Below, in pieces: positions 27,908 through 38,400 of a stretch of DNA of 64,000 nt. The notes beneath the pieces are model-generated. The model had not been told where the DNA came from. It did not search any database and was given only the letters and a program-made list of their open reading frames with translations. Both the position numbers and the translations under genes were made by a program. This DNA comes from Bacteroidales bacterium (GTDB lineage: Bacteria > Bacteroidota > Bacteroidia > Bacteroidales > UBA10428). Position 1 is the stretch's first letter; each line of letters starts with the position of its first letter. The stretch covers positions 1 to 64,000 of the forward strand of contig JAFGOZ010000716.1 in assembly GCA_016926235.1 (NCBI GenBank). Reading direction: 5' to 3'.

Positions 27908-27993
27908 CTATTCATATACCGCACAGGATAAATGCGGTCAAAGATGCTTTTAAACAATAGTAATAAAGAATTTAATACATAACGCCTAGAGAC

Positions 27994-29466
27994 ATGAAAC
28001 TAAATTTAAAAATAAGTTTACTGTTGACAATCAATATTGCACTTTTGCATTCCTGTTTAAGCCAGAAAATCCAGTCAATAGTGGACATAAAACCTCGTGT
28101 AATAGTCACCTCTGACGGAGAAATTGATGATGAATGCTCTTTGGTGAGGTTTTTATTATATACAAATGAATGGGATGTGGAAGGTATCATCACTTCGAGC
28201 TCTCAATATCATTGGCATGGACACAATTGGGCCGGGGACGATTGGCATGCACCTTACCTGGATGCTTATGCTGAGGTTTATCCAAATCTTGTGAAGCATG
28301 ATAAAAACTACCCAACACCCGATTATCTGAAATCGTTGACTTTGTTGGGAAATGTTACCGCAGAAGGCGAAATGGATTCCATCACTCCCGGCTCTCAACA
28401 TATAGTAAAAGTCCTGCTCGATGAATCAGATGACCGGCCAGTGTGGGTCCAGGCATGGGGCGGCACAAATACGATTGCCCGGGCACTAAAAACCATTGAA
28501 GAAGAACATCCTGAGAAAATGGAATATGTGGCAAACAAACTCAGGTTCTTTTTTATCTGGGAGCAGGATTCAACCTACCAGGCATACATTCGGCCGCATT
28601 GGGGCAAATACAATATTTTAACAATTATTTGTGACCAGTTTTGGGCTATTGCGTATCAATGGAACAAAATACTACCTGAAGATAAACTTGCGTATTTCAA
28701 GGGAGATTGGATGAAATCAAACATTCTTGAAGAGCATGGGGCTCTATGCTCCCTTTACAAGGCCCATGTCCCTGGAAGTCATGGTTTGTCAGGTGATACA
28801 GCTTTTAATGACGGAGATTTCAGGTCTGAAGGAGATTCACCCGCTTTTTTACATACGATAAATACAGGATTGAGAAATGTGGAGTTGCCAGACTATGGAG
28901 GATGGGGTGGCAGATATGTGAATGTGCGCAGTAATACCTGGCTCGATCCGGTTCCTGTTCCAAATTATGAGTATCCTGAAGGCAGATGGTATACCAAATC
29001 GGCCTGGGGAAGAAAATACATGCGTGAAGTGTATCCTGAAAATCAGGATTTGATGAAGGAGTATTTTAAACCACTTGCACGATGGACTGATGCCATACAA
29101 AATGATTTTGCAGCACGTGCCGACTGGTGTGTTAAATCATTTGAGGAAGCAAACCATCCCCCGTTAGTTAAGCTTGGCCATTCAATGGATTTGGTTTCAA
29201 AACCCGGTTCCATTGTTCAATTAAGTGCGCAGGGAACTTTTGATCCGGATGGGGACCAACTCACATACCATTGGTGGTTTTATAAAGAGGCAAGTAGTTT
29301 GAACGGGGATATTATAATAGAAAATACAGATGCACAAAATACTTCATTCAAGGTTCCGGAACAAATTGACAGGGAGGCAAACATTCATATAATTTGTGAA
29401 GTAACGGATAATGGATCTCCTCGGTTAACCAGGTATCAACGTATAATTATTAAAATAAAAATATAA
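27994..29466 (+). CDS. DUF1593 (Sde182-like) protein, histidine-rich subtype
   Basis: Third nucleoside-hydrolase-like protein. The N-terminal segment ends LLHSCLSQ, and Cys21 could be a lipidated residue although the lipobox is imperfect. The DUF1593 domain (about 34-330) has a different metal loop, VTSDGEIDDECSLVRFLL. It lacks the leading Asp of the DxxxxxDD pattern seen in 15916 and 45027, and is followed by a His/Trp-rich segment HWHGHNWAGDDWHAPYLDAY. GGWGGRYVNVRS and NDFAARADWCVKSF lead into the C-terminal PKD-like domain (about 390-490) with DPDGDQLTYHWWFY. The subtype presumably differs in substrate from the other three. The lyase at 29475 starts 8 bases after its stop, so the pair is likely coupled. 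Confidence 0.76.
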   Translation: MKLNLKISLLLTINIALLHSCLSQKIQSIVDIKPRVIVTSDGEIDDECSLVRFLLYTNEWDVEGIITSSSQYHWHGHNWAGDDWHAPYLDAYAEVYPNLVKHDKNYPTPDYLKSLTLLGNVTAEGEMDSITPGSQHIVKVLLDESDDRPVWVQAWGGTNTIARALKTIEEEHPEKMEYVANKLRFFFIWEQDSTYQAYIRPHWGKYNILTIICDQFWAIAYQWNKILPEDKLAYFKGDWMKSNILEEHGALCSLYKAHVPGSHGLSGDTAFNDGDFRSEGDSPAFLHTINTGLRNVELPDYGGWGGRYVNVRSNTWLDPVPVPNYEYPEGRWYTKSAWGRKYMREVYPENQDLMKEYFKPLARWTDAIQNDFAARADWCVKSFEEANHPPLVKLGHSMDLVSKPGSIVQLSAQGTFDPDGDQLTYHWWFYKEASSLNGDIIIENTDAQNTSFKVPEQIDREANIHIICEVTDNGSPRLTRYQRIIIKIKI

Positions 29467-29474
29467 AAAAAATT

Positions 29475-31304
29475 ATGAGAAGAATAAATTTTGTTCTGGC
29501 ATTTTTTTTACTTTTTACAGTAAATAGTGTTGCCCAACAATTGGCATTTCCTGGAGCAGAAGGGTATGGAAAATATACAACAGGCGGTCGCGGAGGTGCG
29601 GTTTATGAAGTAACTAATCTCAACGCCTCAGGTTCCGGCAGTCTTGAAGAGGCACTTAGCGCCTCTGGTGCCAGAACAGTAGTATTCAGAGTTTCCGGTA
29701 TCATTGAAGGAAATTTCAAGATCGAAAATGACAAAATTACTATAGCTGGACAAACGGCTCCGGGAGATGGTATCTGCATTAAGGGCAGTCTTTCTGTTGC
29801 TGCCAGCGATGTCATCATCCGATACATTCGTGTAAGGGCAAATCCCACAGAAGAAACTGATGCCATTGGTGGAAGGTACGAAAAAAATATTATTGTGGAT
29901 CATGTATCAGCGAGTTGGAGCAGCGACGAAGTAATGTCTTTTTATCATAATGAGAACGTTACCATTCAATGGTGTATGGTTACAGAAGCCTGTGAAAAAG
30001 CAGGTGAAGGGCACAGGTTTGGTGGTATCTGGGGAAATCCTTATGGTACTTACCATCATAATCTTATTGCACATAACGACAGTCGTAATCCGCGCTGGGC
30101 GTCAGGTTGTGGATATAATGATTACAGGAACAACGTGTTATATAATTGGGGATATAACAGTTGCTATGGGGCTGAAGCACAACAAGATGGAAAGCCTCAG
30201 TTTTATTTTTCAACTATAAACATGATAGCAAATTATTATAAGTCTGGTCCAGGGACTCAACCGGGTGTAAAAAGTCGTATTGCTCAACCTTCAACACGCG
30301 ATGGAGAGGCTGATGCCGGCAAATGGTGGGTTTCAAATAACGTAGTAGTGGGATATCCAACAGTTACCACAGATAATTGGAAAGGTTTTGCCAGTAATGA
30401 ATCATACTTTAGGCTCAGCGAACCTTGGGATGCAATGCCAATTAACCAGCAATCTCCTGAAGAAGCCTATAATTTTGTACTTGCCCATGCGGGCTGCTCA
30501 AAACCAAATCGCGATACGATTGATAAACGTATTATAAATGAAGTACGTACAGGTACTGCCACATATGGCAGCAATGGTATTATTACAGTACCGGGTGATG
30601 TTGGAGGTTGGCCTTTCCTGGCCAGTGGTACACCACCTGTAGATTCGGACCATGATGGAATGCCAAACAATTGGGAAAAAGATAATGGCCTGGATACAGC
30701 TAATGCTGATGACAGAAATATTGTAGGTGCCGATGGGTACACAATGCTTGAAGTTTATCTGAATTGCCTTGCCATATATGATACTGTTTCAGTAACAGGT
30801 ATAACTCTTAATCAAAACAGTGTCACATTAAATATAAATGAGAAGACTCAGCTTTCTGTTATAATTAGTCCATTTAATGCTACAAATCAAATAGTAACAT
30901 GGAGTTCAAGCGATAATTCTGTGGTTACAGTAGATGAAACCGGACTGGTAACTGCCATATCAGTTGGATCGGCTGTTATTACAGCTGCAACCCAGGATAG
31001 GGATTTTATTGATACAGCAAATATTACAGTAATTTCCTCTACATCTATACAAATAACAACATCCGATAAAAAGATTTATATTTATCCTATACCATTTAGC
31101 AATCAGTTAAATATTCAGTATGAAACAGAATCCGATGAATCTGTTGATATTATGCTGTTTGATGCTACAGGTAAAATGGTGTTTTATAAGAAGTCTTTGG
31201 GGGTTAACCAGCAATTGGATTTGACTGATCTGGATGAAGGAATTTATATGTTAAAATTGGTTGGACCATCAATTAGTGTAGTGAAAAGTGTCATTAAAAT
31301 TTAA
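29475..31304 (+). CDS. Secreted pectate-lyase-like protein (PL1_2-type) with Big_2 domain and T9SS tail
   Basis: Extracellular lyase of 609 residues. Signal peptide 1-20, then LAFPGAEGYGKYTTGGRGG starts the beta-helix (about 22-385). The active-site-like SRNPRWASG has R204 and R207. The helix ends in a calcium-binding DSDHDGMPNNWEKDNGLD. A Big_2 Ig-like domain follows (about 435-515, VTGITLNQNSVTLNINEKTQ and VTWSSSDNSVVTVDETGLVT), then a T9SS tail (about 525-609). It belongs to the same lyase subgroup as 21848 and 26525 but has a different C-terminal module: one ends bare, one carries a propeller, this one goes to T9SS. That points to the same catalytic unit being placed in different cell compartments. 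Confidence 0.86.
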   Translation: MRRINFVLAFFLLFTVNSVAQQLAFPGAEGYGKYTTGGRGGAVYEVTNLNASGSGSLEEALSASGARTVVFRVSGIIEGNFKIENDKITIAGQTAPGDGICIKGSLSVAASDVIIRYIRVRANPTEETDAIGGRYEKNIIVDHVSASWSSDEVMSFYHNENVTIQWCMVTEACEKAGEGHRFGGIWGNPYGTYHHNLIAHNDSRNPRWASGCGYNDYRNNVLYNWGYNSCYGAEAQQDGKPQFYFSTINMIANYYKSGPGTQPGVKSRIAQPSTRDGEADAGKWWVSNNVVVGYPTVTTDNWKGFASNESYFRLSEPWDAMPINQQSPEEAYNFVLAHAGCSKPNRDTIDKRIINEVRTGTATYGSNGIITVPGDVGGWPFLASGTPPVDSDHDGMPNNWEKDNGLDTANADDRNIVGADGYTMLEVYLNCLAIYDTVSVTGITLNQNSVTLNINEKTQLSVIISPFNATNQIVTWSSSDNSVVTVDETGLVTAISVGSAVITAATQDRDFIDTANITVISSTSIQITTSDKKIYIYPIPFSNQLNIQYETESDESVDIMLFDATGKMVFYKKSLGVNQQLDLTDLDEGIYMLKLVGPSISVVKSVIKI

Positions 31305-31398
31305 TAATTGTTGCAGGAAATAGCAATGAAGATAAAATAAACACTACATTATGTTAAATACATTATTCAACAATTTTAAATTTTTACTATCTTTAAAC

Positions 31399-32781
31399 AT
31401 GTTAAAAAAAACTAACATAAAGCGAGAACTGGTACCGGCTCTTTTATTGTCTATTCTACCTGTTTCAATGATTTGTGCCCAGGATGATGCTCCTGGACGA
31501 ATCCCTGAATATCCGGTTCCCTATGAATACCCTTCAGTAGAGAACATCAAAGAAACCCTTAACCGGGTAAGGGACTATTATGAATCTACGTGTAGTTTAA
31601 AAATTATTGATTCTAAAACAGGTAAAGAGATAACAGATTTTTCCATACCAAACAAAAATGCACGTGTTTCAGATGGATTTGCCGGCGAATGGTCCTATAC
31701 AAATGGTGTAGTCCTTTCTGCTTTTGAGTATATAGATGATGTGACAGGGGACTCTGTTTTCTTTAATAATAACACCAGGTTTTTTGATCTGGTGGTTGAA
31801 ACCTTGCCCTATTTTGTAAAAAACAGGGAAGAATTTGGGAAGGAGGCAAGGCATGGTTGGGGCAGGACACCAAATTTTCATGCGCTCGATGACTGTGGCT
31901 CTATTGGCGCTGCCATGATTAAGACATATCTGAAAAATAGAAATGATAATTATTTACCGTTGATAGATACTATTGCCGACTACATCTTAAACAGGCAGTT
32001 TCGTTTGGATGACGGGACCCTGGCACGGCACCGGCCACAGTATCAGTCTGTTTGGGCAGACGATATGTATATGAGCGTACCTTTTCTCGCCAATATGGGT
32101 AATCTTACAGGTAATAATAAATATTTTGATGATGCAGTGAAACAGGTCCTGCAAATGGCCGATCGGTTATACATACCGGAAAAAGAACTGTTCGACCATG
32201 GATGGAACGTAACATCAGGTGACTATGACCCCCGCTTTTACTGGGGAAGGGCCAATGGGTGGACTTTAATGTCCATGGCTGAACTTCTGGAAGTTTTACC
32301 GGAAGATTATACCGGCAGGGATGAAATTCTCCATTTATACCGTTCCATGATCCGTAGCCTTGCAAATTTGCAGGATGGCACAGGCTTTTGGCACAATATG
32401 CTGGATAAAAATGATACGTATCTGGAAACCTCGTGTACAGCTATGTTCACATTCGCAATTGCCAAAGGTATCAATGAAGGATGGATAAATCATGTTTACG
32501 GTCCTGTTGCACTTACAGGCTGGAATGCTATAACGACCATGGTACTTGAAAACGGTGCAGTGGATGGCACCTGTGAAGGAACTACGTTTGCCCATGACAA
32601 CACGTATTATTACTACAGGGGAAAAAGCATTTATGCAACTCATGGATATGGTCCTGTGCTTTATGCCGGGGCGGAAATGATCCGCTTATTACAAAATGAT
32701 AAAATAGAAGTTCAAAGAGCAAGGATTAACGATCGTAACAGCACATTTCATTTTCGTTTAAAAAGTGAATGGCCGGAGTAG
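31399..32781 (+). CDS. GH105 unsaturated uronyl hydrolase
   Basis: Glycoside hydrolase of the (alpha/alpha)6-barrel GH88/GH105 clan, removing the 4,5-unsaturated galacturonate left at chain ends by the lyases. Motifs seen: ALDDCGSIGAAM with the probable catalytic Asp, QSVWADDMYMSVPFLANMG, RFYWGRANGWTLMSMAELL and LQDGTGFWHNMLD. A late TYYYYRGKSIYATHGYGPVLYAG closes the barrel. I prefer ATG 31399 because MLKKTNIKRELVPALLL gives a clean signal peptide ending at CAQ; ATG 31351 would add 16 residues with a second hydrophobic patch. Length is 460. Export suggests periplasmic action on imported oligomers. It is the last gene of the long operon, followed by a hairpin. Confidence 0.88.
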   Translation: MLKKTNIKRELVPALLLSILPVSMICAQDDAPGRIPEYPVPYEYPSVENIKETLNRVRDYYESTCSLKIIDSKTGKEITDFSIPNKNARVSDGFAGEWSYTNGVVLSAFEYIDDVTGDSVFFNNNTRFFDLVVETLPYFVKNREEFGKEARHGWGRTPNFHALDDCGSIGAAMIKTYLKNRNDNYLPLIDTIADYILNRQFRLDDGTLARHRPQYQSVWADDMYMSVPFLANMGNLTGNNKYFDDAVKQVLQMADRLYIPEKELFDHGWNVTSGDYDPRFYWGRANGWTLMSMAELLEVLPEDYTGRDEILHLYRSMIRSLANLQDGTGFWHNMLDKNDTYLETSCTAMFTFAIAKGINEGWINHVYGPVALTGWNAITTMVLENGAVDGTCEGTTFAHDNTYYYYRGKSIYATHGYGPVLYAGAEMIRLLQNDKIEVQRARINDRNSTFHFRLKSEWPE

Positions 32782-32810
32782 CTTTATAATTATTTAAATG
32801 AACCGTCTAT

Positions 32811-32830
32811 GAGTTAATAATCATTAACTC
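32811..32830 (+). terminator. Hairpin after GH105, possible operon terminator
   Basis: GAGTTAAT and ATTAACTC form a perfect 8-bp stem with a 4-base loop (extendable by one pair), 29 bases after the GH105 stop. It is AT-rich and lacks a clear T-run, so strength is doubtful. Confidence 0.4.
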
Positions 32831-32862
32831 ACACAATATCATGCTTATTTACGTGTTGCAAG

Positions 32863-32916
32863 TTCCATCTGACAACCTGGCTTTTGTCCCCGCCTTTTGA
32901 TGGTGTCTCGTCCTAA
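32863..32916 (+). pseudogene. Short remnant similar to the DUF362 protein gene
   Basis: In one frame it reads TTWLLSPPFDGVSS and stops; the DUF362 protein at 24452 has RTWLLSPAFDGTD. At DNA level 24 of 26 bases match (32878-32903 against 25639-25664) in the same codon phase, and similarity fades outside. It may be all that is left of a DUF362-like gene deleted from this place, or a chance gene-conversion scrap. Confidence 0.35.
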
Positions 32917-33053
32917 AAAAAGTTTAAAGTTTAATATTTGGGAAAAGAGTCCCCTGTGTTTTTTAGGTCTATTCAATAGTCTACTGAGATGGTTTTACAT
33001 CATAGATTATCATTTCTGCAACATTTATTATAGTTATTGCAAGCGCCACTTTC

Positions 33054-33061
33054 TACTTTTG
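33054..33061 (+). promoter_or_regulatory. Candidate -7 box for the 33219 lyase
   Basis: TACTTTTG matches TAnnTTTG, 157 bases before the ATG at 33219. A clear TTTG at the usual upstream spacing is missing; only ATTG at 33036-33039 is near. Confidence 0.25.
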
Positions 33062-33218
33062 TTCATATTTCTGAAATCATAAGTTTCTGCAAGGAAATTG
33101 TTCGTGTTCAAATATTTAATCAAACCTGTTGATCAGGATTACGGCCATCGAAAATACACTGTGTGATGAATGTTTCAGATTAAAATACTTCTATTAACTT
33201 AATAATTTTAAATGACAT

Positions 33219-35150
33219 ATGAGGAAAATGATATTTTGTATTTTATCGTTGCTGTTTTTTTTACATGCGAACGCACAGATTACAATTAACGAAGCAAGGG
33301 GGTGGTTAGAATCGGCGTATGTAATCTGGCATCCATTATCAGGTGCTGACAGCTATAATGTCTATTATACAGGGGAAGAGATAACTGATCAAAAAATTGA
33401 CAGTCAGCTTATTCGCAGCTATGATGGCTATTACCGCGCAGATATTCCGGGCCTCGCTGCCGGTGACTATTCATTTAAAGTGGTTCCGGTAATTGGAGGT
33501 ACGGAAAATGCAACAGATGCAGCAACTACTTCATCATTAATAGTGATATCACAAATAAGAGAAGGATTTGCTTTTAACAATGGAAGCCTGCCGGGAGCCT
33601 ATAAGGCGAATGGAACGTTAAAAGAGGGTGCACAAATTCTTTACATAAACAATAATACAGCAAAAACAGTCACTTTAAACATTATTACTGACAGTAAAGG
33701 AACCACAGATACAGTGACCGGCATTGCCAAAATATTGGAAATAAAAGGAAAAGGTTATGACAGGACCCCATTATGTGTTCGTTTCATTGGGAAAGTGTTA
33801 AAAGAAAACATTGACGTTATAAAAGACAATATGTACCTCGACCTTCAGGGCAGCAAAAGCCTTTTGGAAGCCGAAGAAAATAATAAAGGGCCACTATTTA
33901 ATGTTACCCTGGAAGGAGTCGGTGATGATGCAACCCTCTATGGTTTTGGTTTAAACCTGAAAAGAACAGCTTACGTTGAGATTCGAAATCTTGGATTTAT
34001 GCTTTGGGGTGGGGGCAGTGACGGAGACGCCATTTCCATGGATACGGATAATTTTTATGTTTGGGTACATAATAACGATTTATTCTATGGTGAGCCCGGA
34101 GGCGATGCTGACCAGGTGAAAGGAGACGGTTCCATTGACATGAAGTACAATTCTACGTATATAACCATTTCATTTAATCATTTTTGGGACTCGGGAAAAG
34201 CAATGGGCTGTGGCGGAGCTACTGGAGAAGATAATCAATTATATATTACTTTTCATCACAACTGGTTCGATCACTCCGATTCAAGAATGCCCCGTTTAAC
34301 CTATACCAATGCGCATGTATACAATAACTTCTATGATGGTGTAAGCACTTATGGAATTGGTACATCCCGTTATTCTTCAGCATTTGTTGAAAACAACTAC
34401 TTTAGAGGTTCCTACAGGCCTATGCTGATACCCGGTCAGGGAACTGATGTATGGGAAGGAGGAATGGATTTTTCAGGTAGCAGTTTTACCGAACAAGACG
34501 GCGGTATGACCAAAGCATACAACAACGCATTAAATGGAGGAAATGCTGAAAATAATTTAAGCTACTTCAACCAAAATACCACACCTGTTTCAGGTCAGCT
34601 TGATGCTTATGAAGTAACTGATCCTGTTGCTACTGTACCCGGATCGGTTGCTGCAGTAAGAGGAGGATATACATACAATAATTTTGATACAGAGGCCGGC
34701 ATGTATGAATACACTGCCGAACTCCCGGAAGCTGCCAGGAACACAATTTTAAACCTGGCAGGCAGGACAAATGGAGGGGACTTTACATTTACTTTCAATA
34801 ACACCGTTGAGGATGGAAATAAATCAGTGATTACAGCACTGAATGACTCCATTTTAAACTACAATACCTATTACGGGAGTTACCGGAAAGACACTAGCAG
34901 GTCCGATATAGAAGCGCCTGCAGAAAATGCACAGCTGAAGGTATATCCAAATCCGGTTTCACAATACCTGTATTTGTCTTCCGATGTACCTGTAGTTGAA
35001 ATAAATATCTACTCTTTAACAGGCATATTACTAATAAATAGTAAAACAGATATCACAGCTATAGATATTTCCAATTTACCTCAGGGAACTTATTGTGTGG
35101 CTGTAAGAACTGAAACAGGAATGAGCCGCAAAATGGTTATTAAAAATTGA
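33219..35150 (+). CDS. Secreted pectate lyase (PL1) with N-terminal Fn3-like domain and T9SS tail
   Basis: Extracellular lyase of 643 residues. Signal peptide 1-19, then a fibronectin-III-like domain (about 20-110, AYVIWHPLSGADSYNVYYTG). A bridging segment follows and then the PL1 helix (about 135-480) with GVGDDATLYGFGLNLKRT, NYV-type rungs, HHNWFDHSDSRMPRLTY and AHVYNNFYDG. In the active-site motif R356 and R359 are kept, but the third Arg of RxPRxR is Thr361. This position equals PelC Arg223, thought to assist catalysis. Other PL1 subfamilies tolerate changes here, so activity is not excluded. The T9SS tail begins YPNPVSQ at about 567. The gene stands alone between the main operon and regulator 2. 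Confidence 0.84.
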   Translation: MRKMIFCILSLLFFLHANAQITINEARGWLESAYVIWHPLSGADSYNVYYTGEEITDQKIDSQLIRSYDGYYRADIPGLAAGDYSFKVVPVIGGTENATDAATTSSLIVISQIREGFAFNNGSLPGAYKANGTLKEGAQILYINNNTAKTVTLNIITDSKGTTDTVTGIAKILEIKGKGYDRTPLCVRFIGKVLKENIDVIKDNMYLDLQGSKSLLEAEENNKGPLFNVTLEGVGDDATLYGFGLNLKRTAYVEIRNLGFMLWGGGSDGDAISMDTDNFYVWVHNNDLFYGEPGGDADQVKGDGSIDMKYNSTYITISFNHFWDSGKAMGCGGATGEDNQLYITFHHNWFDHSDSRMPRLTYTNAHVYNNFYDGVSTYGIGTSRYSSAFVENNYFRGSYRPMLIPGQGTDVWEGGMDFSGSSFTEQDGGMTKAYNNALNGGNAENNLSYFNQNTTPVSGQLDAYEVTDPVATVPGSVAAVRGGYTYNNFDTEAGMYEYTAELPEAARNTILNLAGRTNGGDFTFTFNNTVEDGNKSVITALNDSILNYNTYYGSYRKDTSRSDIEAPAENAQLKVYPNPVSQYLYLSSDVPVVEINIYSLTGILLINSKTDITAIDISNLPQGTYCVAVRTETGMSRKMVIKN

Positions 35151-35479
35151 TACCTGCAAACATTTAATAATAGAGGATATTAAGGAATATCTACTTTAAC
35201 AAGTTTAAGATAAGCCCGGTTTTACACTTAAACATATAAGGGAAGAAGCTGACTTTATATAATAGCGTTAGTTTATGATATAAGAATAATCTTCATCACT
35301 ATTATATATTTTATCGCCCAAGCTAAAACAATAGATTATTGAAAATCAATCTATTAAATATTTTGCTTGTCTCGACTCACATTAAATTTGTAGAAGCAGG
35401 ATCATATACAACGTGTAAAATTTTACTTTTTATTTTACTTTTTAGTAATTTCAAACTTTCATAAATACAAATATTTTGG
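35151..35479. other. 329-bp upstream region of regulator 2
   Basis: No gene. It holds a small palindrome GATATT-AAGG-AATATC (35176-35191) and a promoter-like pair (35362-35390). On the minus strand AGATATTCC (35192-35184) repeats nine bases of the right arm of the bipartite repeat near regulator 1, without the left arm. Confidence 0.45.
35362..35390 (+). promoter_or_regulatory. Candidate promoter of regulator 2
   Basis: TTTG (35362-35365) and TAAATTTG (35383-35390) are 17 bases apart, close to the Bacteroidota TTTG/TAnnTTTG arrangement, 90 bases before the ATG at 35480. Best promoter match in the window. Confidence 0.45.
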
Positions 35480-38400
35480 ATGGATCTGGGATTAAAAAAA
35501 GTCTTTATTCTTTTAACTATATTTTTAAATGTATTATATAGCAATGCAAATAAGAAAGAGATCTTTTTTAGTCCGCTTTCTAAAGAACAGGGCCTGCCGG
35601 GGGATAATGTACAGGCAATTTTCCAGGACAGTTACGGCTATATATGGTTTGGTATTGAGTCTGTAGGGTTATGCAAATACGATGGCAACAGGTATTTTGT
35701 TTACGGCATGGCCAACACTGACGTTAATTCTCTCTCCACAAGTTTTATAAATTTTATGGTTGAAGATAGTAATGGCGATTTATGGCTGGCTACCGAGCAT
35801 GGATTAAATATATTTAACAGGGATGAGGGTGTTTTTAACAGTTATTTTACTCCTGTCTTACCGGATAACCGGATAAAAACCATATACAAAGACAAAAGCA
35901 ATGCCATATGGATAGGAACTGAAAAGGGGGTAAGGAGATTTATACCGGCAAATTCTGAAAAAGCTGACCAAAATACATGGTTCGGATTTGAAAACAGGAA
36001 GGTTAAATATGTTATTGATAACAACTATATTATTGACAACATCGGAAACGAAATAGTAAACAGTATTATTGAAGATAATGAAGGAGCTTACTGGTTTGGA
36101 ACATTCAATGGTTTGTATAAATGTCAACTCATTCATAATGCATTGATGTGTGAGAACGTTGTAATTAATGAGACTGACATTACGGCAAACCGCATTAATG
36201 ATATAGCACAATTGTCCGCTAATTACTTGTTGTTAGGTACGAATGTGGGTGTTACGATATTAAATATAAAAACCCATAAGGTTACAGATATTCAATTTAG
36301 CAAAAACAAAGATTTTTCCAATATAGCATTTGGTGTAACAAAAATAATGGTTGATTCAAAGGGCTTTTCATGGATTGGAACAAACCTAAATGGTATAATA
36401 TCAGGAAAAACAGATAACGGAAAAAACATCAGCATCGCTTTACCCTCAGCTATCAAGGGATTGGAAAGTACACATATCAGAAATATTTTTGAAGACAGAA
36501 CGGGACAAATATGGGTAGTCACAAAATATGCGGGCATATATTTATATGATCCGCGCTCCCAGTTATTCCCTTACTATACCTCCAATGACAAAAACCAAAA
36601 CTTCATCCTTTCTGCTTGTGAAAGCAAAAACGGTAATATCTTTTTAGGTACTAAATTTGCGGGTATGCTTGAATATAACCCGGAAACCTCAACTATTAAA
36701 CAAAAGAAAATATATCTAAATAATGAATTTGTAAACAGGATTGAATGTTTATATGAAGACGCAAACGGCAACCTTTGGATGGGGTATAAGAAGGGGTTGA
36801 TAGTATTGGATGAAAATAAGAATGTTAAAAAAAGCTATAATGCCCCTAAACCTTATGGGATGAGTGTTGGCAAATCAGATACTTTCTGGGTTTTTACGGA
36901 GCAGGGTGTTTATTATTTAAATAAACAAACCGACAAAGTTGAAAAATATGATTTATCAATTTATGGTAAAATATTTGAAAACAATGAAATTACTGTACAG
37001 GAAATATATTCAGATAAATATGGAGATCTGTGGTTACCAACATCTGCCAATGGAGTATTCAAATACATTGTTTCCGACAAAAAACTACTGTGGTTTAAAA
37101 ATAACCCCGATAACCCCAATAGTCTCAGCGGAAATATAATCAGGTCATTTTTTCAGGATAGCAGGGGAGAAATATGGATAGGGACTAAATTTAGCGGATT
37201 GAACAGGTATCAACCTGAATCAAATTCATTTGAACATTTTACCATAGCCGATGGATTACCTTCAAATGCCATTTACAGCATCATCGAAGATAAAAATGGT
37301 TATTTATGGTTTTCAACAAATAATGGTATTTCAAAGTATGATCCGGTAAAAAAACAATTCTTCAACTTTAATGAAAAACATGGATTGCAGGGAAACGTAT
37401 TTGAACAAAGGGCCAGCATAAAATTAACTGATAACAGCATTCTGATTGGGGGTAGCAATGGTTTTAACATCTTTTCCCCTGATAATGTTTACATTGACAA
37501 CATAAATCCACCGCTTGTAATAACAAATATTCAGGCTGACAATACGACTGTTGGCAAAGATATTTTTTCTACCTGTGAAATAGTAATTCCATACAAAAGC
37601 TCAAAACTAATAACTATCGAATTTACTTCATTGGATTACAGGGATCCGGCAAACCTCAACTATGCCTATCAACTTGACGGAGTTGATGAGGATTGGGTAG
37701 ATGCTAATAAACGTAACTATGTTACCTATTCCAGGTTATCGCACGGAAAATACACCTTTCGTTTTAAGGCGACAAATGCCGATGGTATATGGACTAAATA
37801 CTACCAGGATGTAAGTATAATCATTGAAACTCCTTTTTGGCTGAAATGGTGGGCTTATGTCATTTATTGTATTTCCGGAATGGCATTACTTTTTGGCATT
37901 TATCGTTTCGCCACAATCAGGGCTAATTATAACCATCAACTCTATGCAAAGGAACTGGAACTTGCAAGAGACAGGGAACTGAATCAGATGAAGCTGCGGT
38001 TCTTCACCAACATATCTCATGAAATACGTACACCCCTGTCATTAATAATGGCTCCACTGCAAAAACTTCAAAAAAGTAAGGATTTAAATGAATACTTAAG
38101 GCAGAAAGTTGAACTAATTGATAAAAGCACGAAACGACTTCTAAAACTTACCGATCAGCTATTGTATTTCAGAAAAGCACAACAGGAAAACCTGAAACTG
38201 GAAATAGCAAAAAGCGATATTGTAGAGTTTATTTCCGATATAATTTCTCCTTTTTATGAACTGGCAGATAATAACATAATTAATTTGCGGTTTGAAAGTG
38301 ACCATGAGCATCTTATGCTTTGGTTCGATCCTGATAAAGTAGAAAAGATTATCAGTAACCTGGTCTCTAATGCATTTAAATTTACTCCTGAGAACGGTTC

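Larger units (their letters stand above)
32782..33218. other. 437-bp intergenic region after the main operon
   Basis: Contains a terminator-like hairpin (32811-32830), a short fragment resembling the DUF362 gene (32863-32916) and a promoter-like box for the next lyase (33054-33061). A 61-codon open frame at 32897-33082 shows no recognisable protein features. Confidence 0.55.

Noticed and set aside
32897..33082. 61-codon open frame in the gap after GH105
   Set aside because: No recognisable features and overlaps the promoter-like box for the next gene.
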